This document shows, one piece after another, positions 44,484 through 54,872 of a stretch of DNA of 64,000 nt. A program made the translations under genes and the position numbers. This stretch comes from Roseiflexus castenholzii DSM 13941 (GTDB lineage: Bacteria > Chloroflexota > Chloroflexia > Chloroflexales > Roseiflexaceae), in NCBI RefSeq assembly GCF_000017805.1, contig NC_009767.1, positions 4,815,001 through 4,879,000 of the forward strand. The letters run 5' to 3'. How positions within the stretch are numbered: position 1 is the first letter of the stretch; every line of letters begins with the position of its first letter. The notes beneath the pieces were generated by a model. The model saw nothing but the letters and a program-made list of their open reading frames with translations, made no database searches and was not told where the DNA came from.

Positions 44484-45111
44484 TGATGGACTCCTGCACT
44501 CAAATGTAAGACAAGCGTAGCACATGACGCAGAAGTCGGCAAGGGGACACACTCTCGCACTTCTCCCCACCGTGGAACTCGCGCGCGCGGCGCCGGTCTC
44601 CCCGCCGGCTGCACCGGTGGCGCGGTGAGGGGATTGCTTCGCCGCCTGCGGCGGCTCGCAATGACGGCGTGCTGCGACCGGCTGCGCCGTGATGAGATTG
44701 CTGCGACCGGCTGCGCCGGTCTCGCAATGACGGCGTGCTGCGACCGGCTGCGCCGGTCTCGCAATGACGGCGTGCTGCGACCGGCTGCGCTGGTGGCGCA
44801 GTGACCGCGTATCCTGGCACGTCTGCGAGGGGATTGCTTCGCCGCCTGCGGCGGCTCGCAATGACCGTTTGCTTCGACCGGCTGCGCCGGGGCGCAATGA
44901 CGGCGAACCCCGGCACGGGGGACGGACCCGCGCTGCGCGCCGGTCTCCCCGCTCCCGCAGCGCGGGAGCGGGGCAGGGGGTGAGGGGCAAAGCGGACAGC
45001 GCCAGGGGCATTAACCCCTGGCGCTCCCGGCGACCAGTGCTCTGCTTCTTCGTGCTCCTTCGCGCCCTTTGTGGATCAAACCCGAAGCAACAAGGAGAAG
45101 AAGAATCGCGC
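44484..45111. repeat. Intergenic repeats between the conflict operon and the Nudix gene
   Basis: Contains a 37-bp tandem unit (CGTGCTGCGACCGGCTG...CAATGACGG) at 44734 and 44771 with more diverged neighbours at 44666-44700 and 44835-44905, plus GGGGATTGCTTCGCCGCCTG blocks near 44633 and 44830. No gene supported. Confidence 0.7.
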
Positions 45112-45564
45112 TCACCCGCCCCGCACAAGAATCTGGCGCACCTGAGTGAGCACATCGCGCTCGCGCGCGAAACTGGCGATCTCCGCCGCCTCCTCTAGCG
45201 AAAACCAGCGCACATCGTCAACTTCCGCCGTCTGCGGCATGAGCGAACCGCCCGTGTACCGGATCAGGAACAGATCGACATATTTGTGGATGCGCGTCGG
45301 ACCGGCACGAAACCAGTACTCAATCGTGGCAAGGTGCCGCTCGACTACGCCGTGCAACCCGGTTTCTTCGGCAATCTCACGCACTGCTGCGGCTTCCGCC
45401 GTCTCGCCGCGGCGCACATGACCCTTGGGCAACCCCCAGCGCCGCCCTTCGTGGGTGGCAATCAGCGCCACTTCATACCGATGACCATCGACACGGTAAA
45501 TGACGCCTCCCGCGGAGTAGGCAACACGTTGTTCGGGCATCGATGGACGATCAGGCAACGTCAT
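45112..45564 (-). CDS. Nudix hydrolase
   Basis: 150 residues. The Nudix box is complete: GHVRRGETAEAAAVREIAEE followed by TGL, giving the metal-binding REIAEE. The short length and VAYSAGGVIYR start fit the MutT/ADPRase-like subgroup that hydrolyses nucleoside diphosphates linked to another moiety; the substrate cannot be told. ATG 45564 and ATG 45540 (MPEQRVAY) are both possible starts. It is 18 bp downstream of the pyrophosphatase gene on the same strand, so both may share a transcript, and both remove phosphate by-products. Confidence 0.88.
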   Translation of the reverse strand: MTLPDRPSMPEQRVAYSAGGVIYRVDGHRYEVALIATHEGRRWGLPKGHVRRGETAEAAAVREIAEETGLHGVVERHLATIEYWFRAGPTRIHKYVDLFLIRYTGGSLMPQTAEVDDVRWFSLEEAAEIASFARERDVLTQVRQILVRGG

Positions 45565-45581
45565 GCGTCAGCATACCATTC

Positions 45582-46136
<555 letters not shown>

Positions 46137-46267
46137 TATCACTCCAGATACGCTGCAAAGCAATCGCGTCCCTCCGCATTATAGCACGCCAGCCCAACGC
46201 TGTGGAGCGCATCGGCGGTCCCGGCATCCTATCCAGAACCGCGATGCTCAGGCATCATTGCGGACGA

Positions 46268-46354
46268 ATACCAATGACGATTAAAGATGCCGCATGCGGG
46301 TCATTCCGAGCGCAGCGCGGGGTGACCATGCCGGATGGTCACAGGGAATTGGTA
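46268..46354. repeat. TACCAATGAC element, minimal 87-bp copy
   Basis: ATACCAATGACGATTAAAGA, GCCGCATGCGGGTCATTCC, GCGCAGCGCGGG and GTGACCAT-GCCGG-ATGGTCAC, ending GAATTGGTA. The shortest copy with both ends, it probably shows the element core. The rest of 46137-46498 holds no supported gene. Confidence 0.75.
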
Positions 46355-46498
46355 GAAGCGATACGATCTCCCGGTTCCCGGCGTGCTTTGCAGGACAGCA
46401 GTGTGCGGTTATCGATGGTCACACGTCGCCCGACAGCAAGAAAGGCGGGTTCATCACCCGCCCTCCGACATGCTGGCTGCTCACATCCGCAGCGCCGT

Positions 46499-47458
46499 TC
46501 ATCGGTCGAGCAACCCGCCGATCACATCGCCCAACACATCGCCGCTACTACTACTACTTCGGCTGCTCCCACCCGTTGGCAGGCACCCGGCAACCGCCTT
46601 CGCCAGGTTCGTCGTTGGCATGGTCTGCAACCAGACGCGCCCCGGACCGCGCAGCGTCGTCAGGAACAGCCCTTCGCCGCCAAGCAGAATGTTCTTGAAC
46701 CCTTTCACCATCTCGATGTCGAACTCGACCGTCGGCTCGTACATCGCCACGTGCCCGGTGTCCACCTTCAGCACCTGCCCCGCATCCAGCGTGTACTCGA
46801 CGATCTCGCCGTCCAGACAGACGAACGCCACTCCCGGACCGGTCAACTTCTGCATAATGAACCCTTCGCCGCCGAAGAACCCCGCCCCCATGCGCTTGCG
46901 GAAGTGAATGTCGAGTCCCACGGTCTTCTCGGCGCAGAGGAACGCCTGTTTCTGGACGATCATCGTCTGCCCTTCGCGCAGCGGCGCCGGCACAATCTTG
47001 CCGGGGAAGTCGGATGCGAAGGCGACGATGCCCTTGCCGCCGACCGAGGTGAACTCATTGAGGAACAGGCTTTCGCCGGAGATGGCGCGCTTGAACATCC
47101 CGCCAAGCCCGCCGCCGCGCGTATTGGTCGCCATCTGGATATTGCCCGACATCCACGACATCGCGCCCGACTCGGAGTAGACCGTTTCGCCGGGGTCGAG
47201 TTCGAGGATCACCGCCTGAAGAGTTGTGCCGACAATCTGATACTCCATCCCGGTGACGCCACGCCCGCGCGCCGTCACCACCGGATCGGGGAGGTCCAGA
47301 CGCTGCCCCATCTGATTGCCATAGACATACGACTCGCCGGTCGCTGCCGGTGGCGCCATTGGCGGCGGCGCATCCGGCGGCGCCGCCACGCGCGTGCCAC
47401 AACGGGAACAAAACTTTGCGCTTGGAGACAACACCGCGCCGCAGGTCGGGCATTGCAT
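46499..47458 (-). CDS. AIM24-family protein with N-terminal zinc ribbon
   Basis: 319 residues from ATG 47458, which has AAGGAG 8 bp upstream. A zinc ribbon (Cys3, Cys6, Cys17, Cys20 in MQCPTCGAV and FCSRCG) is followed by a Pro/Ala linker and an AIM24/TIGR00266-type beta-rich domain (MEYQIVGTTLQAVILELDPG, MSWMSGNIQM, GGEGFIMQKLTGPG, LLGGEGLFLTTLRGPGRVW). The tail is Ser/Gly-rich. The family is widespread and of uncertain role; the fold suggests a self-assembling, possibly membrane-associated protein. No operon partner is evident. Confidence 0.85.
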   Translation of the reverse strand: MQCPTCGAVLSPSAKFCSRCGTRVAAPPDAPPPMAPPAATGESYVYGNQMGQRLDLPDPVVTARGRGVTGMEYQIVGTTLQAVILELDPGETVYSESGAMSWMSGNIQMATNTRGGGLGGMFKRAISGESLFLNEFTSVGGKGIVAFASDFPGKIVPAPLREGQTMIVQKQAFLCAEKTVGLDIHFRKRMGAGFFGGEGFIMQKLTGPGVAFVCLDGEIVEYTLDAGQVLKVDTGHVAMYEPTVEFDIEMVKGFKNILLGGEGLFLTTLRGPGRVWLQTMPTTNLAKAVAGCLPTGGSSRSSSSSGDVLGDVIGGLLDR

Positions 47459-47670
47459 CGAGATCGCTCCTTGCATGCTTCAAGATCGAACACAACGAGG
47501 TCAGGGCATCCTGCCAGAAAGAACGATCCTCAGACCCATGAACGAACCCTTCACCACATCTCGGCAACCGTCTCTCGCCACAGATAGTCCTGTTGCGCAC
47601 TATTCGCACAGCGAAGCCCCCCGATGGGGAGCGGCAAAAAAAGCAGCGCCTCAATTGATGTGGACAAGTG

Positions 47671-47690
47671 GCGCAAGATTCATCTTGCGC
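47671..47690. repeat. Palindrome GCGCAAGAT-TC-ATCTTGCGC
   Basis: Perfect 9-bp arms with a 2-bp centre, in the gap between the AIM24 and rho genes. It has the same GAT-NN-ATC centre as the REP family at 21-34 kb and the hairpins at 56-60 kb. It could serve as a rho 3'-end hairpin, but no U-tract follows. Confidence 0.7.
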
Positions 47691-47736
47691 AACGAACGGA
47701 CACACACGCCGACAGCGTGAAGCGGCGCTGATCCCC

Positions 47737-49074
47737 CTAATTCGCCTTACTCAGCGTCGCCAGGAACTCAGCATTATTGCGCGTCTTCGCCATGCGCGTC
47801 AGCACCAGTTCGGTGCCTTCACCCTCACCGAGCATACCGACCATACGGCGCAGCGTCCACACCTGACGCAACACATCGGGCGACAGCAGCAGTTCCTCAC
47901 GGCGCGTACCGCTGCGGGTAATATCGATTGCCGGGAAGACGCGCTTCTCCGCCAGTTTGCGGTCGAGGTGCAATTCCATATTGCCGGTGCCTTTGAACTC
48001 CTCGTAGATCACATCGTCCATACGGCTACCGGTATCGACCAGACAGGTCGCAATAATGGTAAGCGACCCGCCATTCTCGATATTGCGCGCAGCGCCGAAG
48101 AAGCGTTTGGGCGGATAAAGCGCCACCGGATCGATACCGCCGGAGAGCGTGCGTCCGCTCGGCGGCATATCCAGGTTGTAAGCGCGCGCCAGGCGGGTGA
48201 TCGAGTCCATCAGGATCACCACATCCTGCCCGCCTTCGACCAGGCGTTTGGCGCGTTCCAGCGTCATCTCGGCGACCTTCGTATGGTCCTCGACCGGCTC
48301 ATCGAAGGTTGACGAAATGACATCCCCCTTGACCGAACGCCGCATATCGGTAACCTCTTCCGGGCGCTCACCGATGAGCAGCACCATCAGGTGAATATCC
48401 TGATAGTTGGTCGTAATGCCGTTGGCGATTGCCTTGAGCAGCAACGTCTTGCCGGCTTTGGGCGGCGACACGATCAGACCGCGCTGCCCGCGACCGATCG
48501 GCGCCACCAGATCAACCAGGCGGGTAGCGAGCAGGTGCGGTTCGGTTTCGAGTTTAATCTGCTCATTGGGAAAGATCGGCGTCAACTGATCGAACGACGG
48601 ACGCTTCCGCGCCGTCTCCGGGTCCATCCCATTGACCATTTCAACCCGCAGGAGCGAGTAGTAGCGCTCACTCTCCTTTGGCGGACGGATCTGACCCCAG
48701 ACGCGATCGCCGGTGCGCAAGCCGAAGCGCCGGATTTGCGACTGCGACACATAGACATCATCCGGTCCCGGCAGCATCCGCTCACCGCGCAGGAATCCAT
48801 ACCCATCGGCGACAATATCGAGAATGCCGTCGGACAGGGTATGACCCGCTTCTTCGGTTTGCATCTGGAGCAGTTTGAAAATCAAATCCTGCTTCTTGAG
48901 GGTGCTCACACCGGTCACACCGATCGCTTTCGCCATTTCGCGCAACTCATTGAGCGTTTTGCTTTCCAGTTCGGCAACATTAATCATGGGCTTGTCGCGA
49001 ACGGGTTCCGTGTACTCAGCGACTGGTTCGCCGCCATTGTTGGTGGTGGTATTTTTCGTTCTCATTCTTGGCAC
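47737..49074 (-). CDS. rho: Transcription termination factor Rho
   Basis: 445 residues. The order is an N-terminal helical Rho domain (LNELREMAKAIGVTGVSTLK), the cold-shock RNA-binding domain (DGYGFLRGERMLPGPDDVYV) and the RecA-like ATPase with P-loop SPPKAGKTLLLK, Walker B DVVILMDSITRLARAYN and the Q-loop region. Rho is a hexameric RNA helicase that ends transcription. Length fits the family. It is divergent from alaS with a 600-bp gap; a TGC-TATAAT extended -10 lies on its strand at 49520-49525, giving a long leader that could be used for autoregulation, which is known for rho elsewhere. Confidence 0.96.
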   Translation of the reverse strand: MPRMRTKNTTTNNGGEPVAEYTEPVRDKPMINVAELESKTLNELREMAKAIGVTGVSTLKKQDLIFKLLQMQTEEAGHTLSDGILDIVADGYGFLRGERMLPGPDDVYVSQSQIRRFGLRTGDRVWGQIRPPKESERYYSLLRVEMVNGMDPETARKRPSFDQLTPIFPNEQIKLETEPHLLATRLVDLVAPIGRGQRGLIVSPPKAGKTLLLKAIANGITTNYQDIHLMVLLIGERPEEVTDMRRSVKGDVISSTFDEPVEDHTKVAEMTLERAKRLVEGGQDVVILMDSITRLARAYNLDMPPSGRTLSGGIDPVALYPPKRFFGAARNIENGGSLTIIATCLVDTGSRMDDVIYEEFKGTGNMELHLDRKLAEKRVFPAIDITRSGTRREELLLSPDVLRQVWTLRRMVGMLGEGEGTELVLTRMAKTRNNAEFLATLSKAN

Positions 49075-49673
49075 AGAAAACTCCTTGCTAACGTGTGGAC
49101 ACGCCAGCCATTACGTGGCGAATAAGGGATGAATTCTTCCAAACAAGGCCGACCGGTGCGTTGTTGTGGCATCAAATATGCTGCTGGCGCACAGTACAGC
49201 GCGCTTGCGTATGCGCAGCTCAGATCAATCATATGGCGCCAGTTCTGTTGTTATGGGAATAATGCCTGCACCAATCAGCAGTTGGCGCGTTCGTTCCATA
49301 CACAAGCTACAATGAATGGCGCTCGACCACACTGAGGGTTCACGGCGGTTGTTTCACTGAAGTAGAGGGCTACGCCATGCCTTAATTGTATAGTAGATAC
49401 AGACTTACACCACAGTATGGTGGACGCCTGGCGCTTTCCAGAGGAATATCCGGCTCTTGGAGTCGCATTCGGATGCGAGAGCTGGAGGATTGCTGACGCA
49501 ATGCTTCACTCGCACACATATTATAGCACACTTGTCAAGATTTGGCGCAGAATCCGGTGCAATATTGTTGACGCAGCGCGCGCGTATGCCGTACAATGCA
49601 TACGACATTACCGCATACCGCGCTCTTCAACCGACGCTGTACGGCGGCATCTCTGGCAGAGGCTCATATCGCT
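49075..49673. promoter_or_regulatory. Divergent rho / alaS control region
   Basis: No gene is supported in this gap. For alaS, TTGACG (49568-49573), an 18-bp spacer and TACAAT (49592-49597) form a good promoter about 70 bp before the start codon. For rho, TGCTATAAT on the minus strand (49520-49528) is an extended -10 with no clear -35. Confidence 0.55.
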
Positions 49674-52391
49674 ATGAAACGACTTTCCAGCGCCGCGATC
49701 CGTGAACAGTTTCTTCGATTCTTCGAGGAACGCGGTCACGTCCGCGTGCCAAGCTCATCGCTCATCCCCGGGAACGATCCAACCCTGCTGTTTACCAACT
49801 CCGGCATGGTGCAGTTCAAAGACACCTTCCTGGGGCTTGAACAACGTCCATATACGCGCGCTACAACCGCGCAGAAATGTCTGCGCGTCTCCGGCAAACA
49901 CAACGACCTCGAGGAGGTCGGTCCGTCGCCGCGCCACCATACGTTCTTCGAGATGCTCGGCAACTTTTCCTTCGGCGATTATTTCAAAGCCGAAGCCATT
50001 CCGATGGCATGGGAATTGCTGACAAAGGTGTTTGATCTCCCCGTCGAACGTCTGTGGTTCACCGTCTTCGAGGGCGACGATGAGGTGCCTCCCGATGATG
50101 AGGCGGCACAGCTCTGGGTCGCCGCCGGCGCCGACCCGGAGCGCGTGCTGCGCTTCGGGCGCAAGGATAATTTCTGGGTGATGGCTGATGCCGGTCCATG
50201 CGGTCCCTGCTCCGAAATTACGATCTTTATCGGGGACGACCTGAAGGAGATGAGCGCAAAAGGGGTTAATTCGGACGATCCGAATTATGTTGAGATCTGG
50301 AATAATGTGTTCATGCAGTTCGAACGCAGCACCATGCAACCCCTCCATCGCCCGTCGGTCGATACCGGCATGGGACTCGAACGCATGGCGATGGTGATGC
50401 AGGGGGTGCATTCCACCTATGACACCGACCTGTTCATACCGCTGATCGAGCGCCAGCTGGCGTTGCTCGGCGCCGATGAGCCGACGTATCGCGCGCATGT
50501 GGCGCCCTTTCGCGCCGTTGCCGACCACAGCCGCGCCGTGGCGTTCCTGATTGCCGATGGCGTGTTGCCGGGCAATACGGGGCGCTCGTATGTGCTGCGC
50601 CGCATTTTGCGCCGCGCGGTCTATCAGGGGCGGACCGTCGGCTTCGAGAAGCCGTTCCTGGCGGATGTCGCTGCGGTCGTGATCGAGCAGATGGGCGCGG
50701 TTTATCCTGAGTTGCGCGAGCGCGCCGATTTTATTCTCGAAACGGTGGACCTTGAGGAGCGTCAGTTCCTGCGCACCCTCTCCGGCGGCGTCAGTATTCT
50801 GAAGAGCGTCATCGAACGGGTGCGCGCCGTTGGCGGCACGGTCATTCCCGGCGACGATGCGTTTACGCTCAAGGACACCTATGGCTTCCCGCTCGATCTG
50901 ACGCAGAAAATCGCTGCGGAACACGGGCTGACCGTGGATGAAGCCGGGTATGAGCGCCGCATGGAGGAGCAACGCGCCCGTGGGCGCCGCGCCGCACAGT
51001 TCAAGCGCGCCGCCGATGCCGAGGCATGGGCGGATATCGACCTTCCGCCAACGCGCTTTACCGGCTACCTCGGCGTCTCTGGCAGCGGAACCGTGCAGGC
51101 GCTTATCGTTGCGGGCGATCAGGTCGCCGAGGCGGTCGCCGGTCAGCAGGTGCAAATAGCGCTCGACAGCACGCCCTTCTACGCCGAGAGCGGCGGTCAG
51201 ATCGGCGATACCGGCGTGCTGATCGGTCCGCGCGGTCGCGCGCGGATCGATGATGTGCAGCGCCCTGTGCCTGGCGTGATCGTTCACTATGGCGTGGTGG
51301 AAGAAGGCGCGATCGCAGTGTACGAAACGGTCGAAGCACAGGTCGATAGTGTGCGCCGCGCCGCAATTATGCGCAGCCACACTGCAACGCACCTGCTTCA
51401 TCGCGCACTCCGCGATGTGCTTGGCGAACACGCCGCGCAGGCAGGTTCGCTGGTTGCGCCGGATCGCCTGCGATTCGATTTCACCCATACGCGCCCCGTC
51501 ACGCCGGAACAATTGCGCGAGATCGAGCGGCGCGTCAACGCCTGGATCCGCGCCGATACGCCGGTCGCCTGGCAGGAGTTGCCGTACCAGGCGGCGCTCG
51601 AAGCGGGGGCGATTGCGCTATTCGGCGAGAAGTACGGCGATGTGGTGCGCATGGTGACGATCGGGTGCGTCAATGGAAATGATGCGCTCTCCCCGGCTGC
51701 AATCGCCGAACGTCAACGAGCAGGTTTCAGGATGTGCTCGCGCGAACTGTGCGGCGGCACCCACGTCGGGCGGAGCGGTGAAATCGGGTTGTTCCGCATT
51801 GTCTCGGAAAGCAGCGTGGCTGCCGGTGTGCGTCGCATTGAGGCGCTGACCGGCGCTGAAGCCGAGCAGTGGGTCGATGCCCAGATTGCGACGCTGCACA
51901 ACATTGCCGCGCGTGTCGGCGCGCCTCCGTCACAGTTGGGCGAGCGGATCGAGGCGTTGCTCGCCGAACTGAAACAGCGCCAGCGCGCACTCGATGAACT
52001 GCATGCGCGCCAGGCGCGCAGCAATCTCGAAGGATTGCTCGCCAACGTCCAGGCGGTCGGCGATATCCGCTTCCTGGCAGCGCAGGTCGAAGCGCCCGAT
52101 ACTGCGCGTCTACGCGAGATGGGTGACTGGCTGCGCGATAAATTGGGGTCGGGCGTGGTCGTCCTGGCTGCCGTGATTGACGGTAAAGCCCAGATTCTGG
52201 CAATGGCGACGCCCGACCTGGCAGGAAGGCGCATCCACGCCGGCAATCTGGTGAAAGCGCTGGCGCCAATCGTCGGCGGCAGCGGCGGCGGACGCCCCGA
52301 TATGGCGCAGGCTGGCGGACGTGAGGTTGCGCATATTCCAGATGCATTGGAGCACGTGGCCGCAGCGCTTGCGGCGCAGGCAGGGGGTTGA
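49674..52391 (+). CDS. alaS: Alanyl-tRNA synthetase
   Basis: 905 residues from ATG 49674. Class II synthetase core with motif 1 region LFTNSGMVQFKDTFLG, RHHTFFEMLGNFSFGDYFK, and GMGLERMAMVMQG. The editing domain has the zinc site HTATHLLH and CSRELCGGTHVG, and the C-Ala domain follows (GGSGGGRPDMAQAGG). It charges tRNA-Ala and clears mischarged Ser/Gly. An upstream in-frame ATG (49596) would overlap the promoter, so it is rejected. The next gene starts 17 bp after the stop and is probably co-transcribed. Confidence 0.96.
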   Translation: MKRLSSAAIREQFLRFFEERGHVRVPSSSLIPGNDPTLLFTNSGMVQFKDTFLGLEQRPYTRATTAQKCLRVSGKHNDLEEVGPSPRHHTFFEMLGNFSFGDYFKAEAIPMAWELLTKVFDLPVERLWFTVFEGDDEVPPDDEAAQLWVAAGADPERVLRFGRKDNFWVMADAGPCGPCSEITIFIGDDLKEMSAKGVNSDDPNYVEIWNNVFMQFERSTMQPLHRPSVDTGMGLERMAMVMQGVHSTYDTDLFIPLIERQLALLGADEPTYRAHVAPFRAVADHSRAVAFLIADGVLPGNTGRSYVLRRILRRAVYQGRTVGFEKPFLADVAAVVIEQMGAVYPELRERADFILETVDLEERQFLRTLSGGVSILKSVIERVRAVGGTVIPGDDAFTLKDTYGFPLDLTQKIAAEHGLTVDEAGYERRMEEQRARGRRAAQFKRAADAEAWADIDLPPTRFTGYLGVSGSGTVQALIVAGDQVAEAVAGQQVQIALDSTPFYAESGGQIGDTGVLIGPRGRARIDDVQRPVPGVIVHYGVVEEGAIAVYETVEAQVDSVRRAAIMRSHTATHLLHRALRDVLGEHAAQAGSLVAPDRLRFDFTHTRPVTPEQLREIERRVNAWIRADTPVAWQELPYQAALEAGAIALFGEKYGDVVRMVTIGCVNGNDALSPAAIAERQRAGFRMCSRELCGGTHVGRSGEIGLFRIVSESSVAAGVRRIEALTGAEAEQWVDAQIATLHNIAARVGAPPSQLGERIEALLAELKQRQRALDELHARQARSNLEGLLANVQAVGDIRFLAAQVEAPDTARLREMGDWLRDKLGSGVVVLAAVIDGKAQILAMATPDLAGRRIHAGNLVKALAPIVGGSGGGRPDMAQAGGREVAHIPDALEHVAAALAAQAGG

Positions 52392-52408
52392 CCCCAGGGA
52401 GATCCAGC

Positions 52409-54403
52409 ATGTCGGACGACACATCACCACATCCATCGAAATTGCAACCGACAGGGATCACGGCGGTGCTCAGCGCTATTCTGGCATCCAATCCGGCTTC
52501 TGCGGTTGTGCCGGTTGTTCCTGCCGATACGCTCGATGGTATTGTCGAACGGGTGCGCGCTGCACGCGCCGGCAATGTGCAGTTGCTGGTGCCGGAAGGG
52601 ATTCCCGCGCTCCGGGGACGGCGAAGTTTTACGGCGCTGCGGTTGATTTTGCAGCGCGACGGTATCAGTATCACGGTCATCAGTCCCGACGCGGATGTGC
52701 TCGAAGCGGCGCGCGCCAGCGGTCTGGAGACGATGGAAGTGGGCGCTCCATCACCGCCGCGCCCGGTTGCCACAACACGCGCCGCGCCGCCCCCCGCTCG
52801 TCCGGTGATCGATGAACGCGACGCTGAGTTTCTGCGCGTGTTGAATCAGGTTCCATCACAGGATCAGTATGCTGAATTGTCGAAGGCGGATGCGGACTTT
52901 GCGGCATCGCTCGACGATCTCGCCGAGGCGGTTGCGACGGTTTCACCCGCTGCGGCGGAAAAGACGACGCCCCTGCCAGGCGCTGCCGCTTCTCAGCGGG
53001 TCAACGCCGCCGACATCCGCCTCAGCCCGGAAGAAGAACGTCGCGCCGCCGTCCACGAAACGGGACGCCGCAGTGAAGCGACGCCACGGCGCACTGCCAT
53101 GCCACGCCGCGCCGCCGCGCGCACCGCGCAACGTCCGGCAACTCCGGCGCGCACCGGCGACCGCACTATGATTATTGGCGTCGCTGTGGCCGTCCTGATG
53201 GTCGCCCTGCTGATTGCGTTCGGCTGGTACCAGGCGAATCGGGTGTCAATTCGTGTCGGACCGCCGGTGATGCAGAGTCGCAGTCAGCCCTTCCGCGATG
53301 AGATTATTCCAATTACAACTGCCGATCCCGGCGCCAATCCATCGTCGATCCAGGCGGCAGTCGTGCGGGCGGACGCCACCTTCACGGTGCAAGGACAGGT
53401 GACCGGCGAAACGCTGGCGCCTGTCGGTCGCGCAACGGGTCAGGTGCGTATCGTTAACGTGATTGAACAGCCCTTTCCGATTCCCGAAGGCGCAGAACTG
53501 CTCGGACTGAACCCGAATGGCGCCGAGGTGCGCTTTGCTATCGAAGGACCGGTCACCGTGCCTCCGGCTGTCACCACGGTGAGCGATCGTGGTCGCAGCA
53601 CAACATTTGGTGAGGTCGTCGTTAATGTTGTTGCGCGCTCTCCCGGCAGCGCATCGAATGTTGGGGCGAATGCGCTGACCCAACTGCTCATTCCTGGCAC
53701 GCAGCCAATCATCAGTGATCGCGGCAATCTCCTCATTCGCCACGATGCGATTGGCGGCGGCGGTGAAGAGATGCAGCGGATCGTCACCGAAGCCGAAGTG
53801 CAACGGGTGCTTGGCGAGGCGCTGACCGGTCTGTACAATACCGGAATGCAGCAACTTGCCCGTCAGATCGACCAGAATGTGCTGGCAATCGACCCGACGA
53901 CGATCTTCCCCAGTTCCATCGATCTGGCGCAACCGGAAGCGTATGATCCGCCGCTCATCGAACCACCCATCGGTCAACCGGTGGACCCTGCCAATCCGGT
54001 CTTTCGCCTGACGGTGAGCACTCGCTTCAGCGCGCTGGCAACCCCCCGCGAACGTCTGGTGAGCCGGCAACTCGAACTGGTCGTGCCACAGCATTTCTTG
54101 CAACGCACTGCGCTCTGCAACCCCAATGAGCGTGTCGGGTTCGATGTCGCCGGATGGCGCTGGGATGGCTCGAAACTGACGATCAACGGCGCAGTGACAT
54201 GCACTGAGTATGGGGTCATCACGACGGATACGCTCGATCAGATCAGGCGAGCGCTGGTTGGCGCTTCACGCAGCGATGCGGAAACCATCCTCCAGCAGTT
54301 TGCGCAACAGGGGTTGATCAGCGATTATAGCCTCCCTGCGGTCCAGACGCTGCCAGGGTTCGATTTCCTGATCGATGTGCGTCCCACCAGCACGACATCG
54401 TAA
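52409..54403 (+). CDS. Baseplate-J-like single-pass membrane protein
   Basis: 664 residues from ATG 52409 (AGGGAG upstream). The N-terminal ~250 residues are cytoplasmic and low in complexity towards the end (Arg/Ala/Pro-rich), with one transmembrane helix (IIGVAVAVLMVALLIAFGWY, about 253-275). The outer part has a domain often annotated as baseplate J/gp47-like in Chloroflexota (ATGQVRIVNVIEQPFPIPEG followed by repeated beta segments). Its role is unknown; it is not part of a visible phage or contractile system here. It sits between alaS and ruvX in what looks like one transcript. Confidence 0.65.
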   Translation: MSDDTSPHPSKLQPTGITAVLSAILASNPASAVVPVVPADTLDGIVERVRAARAGNVQLLVPEGIPALRGRRSFTALRLILQRDGISITVISPDADVLEAARASGLETMEVGAPSPPRPVATTRAAPPPARPVIDERDAEFLRVLNQVPSQDQYAELSKADADFAASLDDLAEAVATVSPAAAEKTTPLPGAAASQRVNAADIRLSPEEERRAAVHETGRRSEATPRRTAMPRRAAARTAQRPATPARTGDRTMIIGVAVAVLMVALLIAFGWYQANRVSIRVGPPVMQSRSQPFRDEIIPITTADPGANPSSIQAAVVRADATFTVQGQVTGETLAPVGRATGQVRIVNVIEQPFPIPEGAELLGLNPNGAEVRFAIEGPVTVPPAVTTVSDRGRSTTFGEVVVNVVARSPGSASNVGANALTQLLIPGTQPIISDRGNLLIRHDAIGGGGEEMQRIVTEAEVQRVLGEALTGLYNTGMQQLARQIDQNVLAIDPTTIFPSSIDLAQPEAYDPPLIEPPIGQPVDPANPVFRLTVSTRFSALATPRERLVSRQLELVVPQHFLQRTALCNPNERVGFDVAGWRWDGSKLTINGAVTCTEYGVITTDTLDQIRRALVGASRSDAETILQQFAQQGLISDYSLPAVQTLPGFDFLIDVRPTSTTS

Positions 54404-54431
54404 GCGCTGGTCCCGGAAAAGGAGCACATTC

Positions 54432-54872
54432 GTGAAAATCGACGAACCTGGACGGGTTATGGCGCTTGATGTGGGTGAGCAGCGCATCGGCGTGGCATTG
54501 AGCGACCCGACTCGCACCCTGGCGACGCCCCTGACCACTATTCGCGCCAAACCGCGCGCCACGGCGCTGAAGCGTATTGCGTCCCTCATTCGCGAACACG
54601 ACGTCGCTGCTCTGGTTGTCGGGTTACCGCTGACGATGAGTGGCGATGTCGGACCACAGGCGGCGCTCGTGCAGCAATTCGTCGAAGAACTGCGCCGGGC
54701 GATCGCAATCCCGCTCACTTTTGTCGATGAACGGTTGACGACCGTTGCAGCCGAGCGGATGATGATCGACTTAAAACTCAAACCCGAACAGCGCAAGGCG
54801 CGCATCGATGAGGTGGCAGCGTCGATCATTTTACAGGATTTTCTCGACGCACACCGGCAGGCATCGGGGTAG
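54432..54872 (+). CDS. ruvX: Holliday-junction resolvase-like RuvX/YqgF
   Basis: 146 residues from GTG 54432, preceded by AAAAGGAGC. RNase H-like fold with ALDVGEQRIGVALSDP (first catalytic Asp), VVGLPLTMSGDVGPQA, and FVDERLTTVAAERMM, the complete YqgF motif set. Family members process pre-16S rRNA 5' ends, and resolvase activity was proposed earlier. The end overlaps the convergent kinase gene by 47 bp. Position after alaS is common in bacteria (alaS-ruvX), supporting the assignment. Confidence 0.9.
   Translation: MKIDEPGRVMALDVGEQRIGVALSDPTRTLATPLTTIRAKPRATALKRIASLIREHDVAALVVGLPLTMSGDVGPQAALVQQFVEELRRAIAIPLTFVDERLTTVAAERMMIDLKLKPEQRKARIDEVAASIILQDFLDAHRQASG

Noticed and set aside
52409..54403. 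Prophage baseplate gene
   Set aside because: Only the domain resembles baseplate J; it has a membrane helix and sits between alaS and ruvX with no other phage genes.
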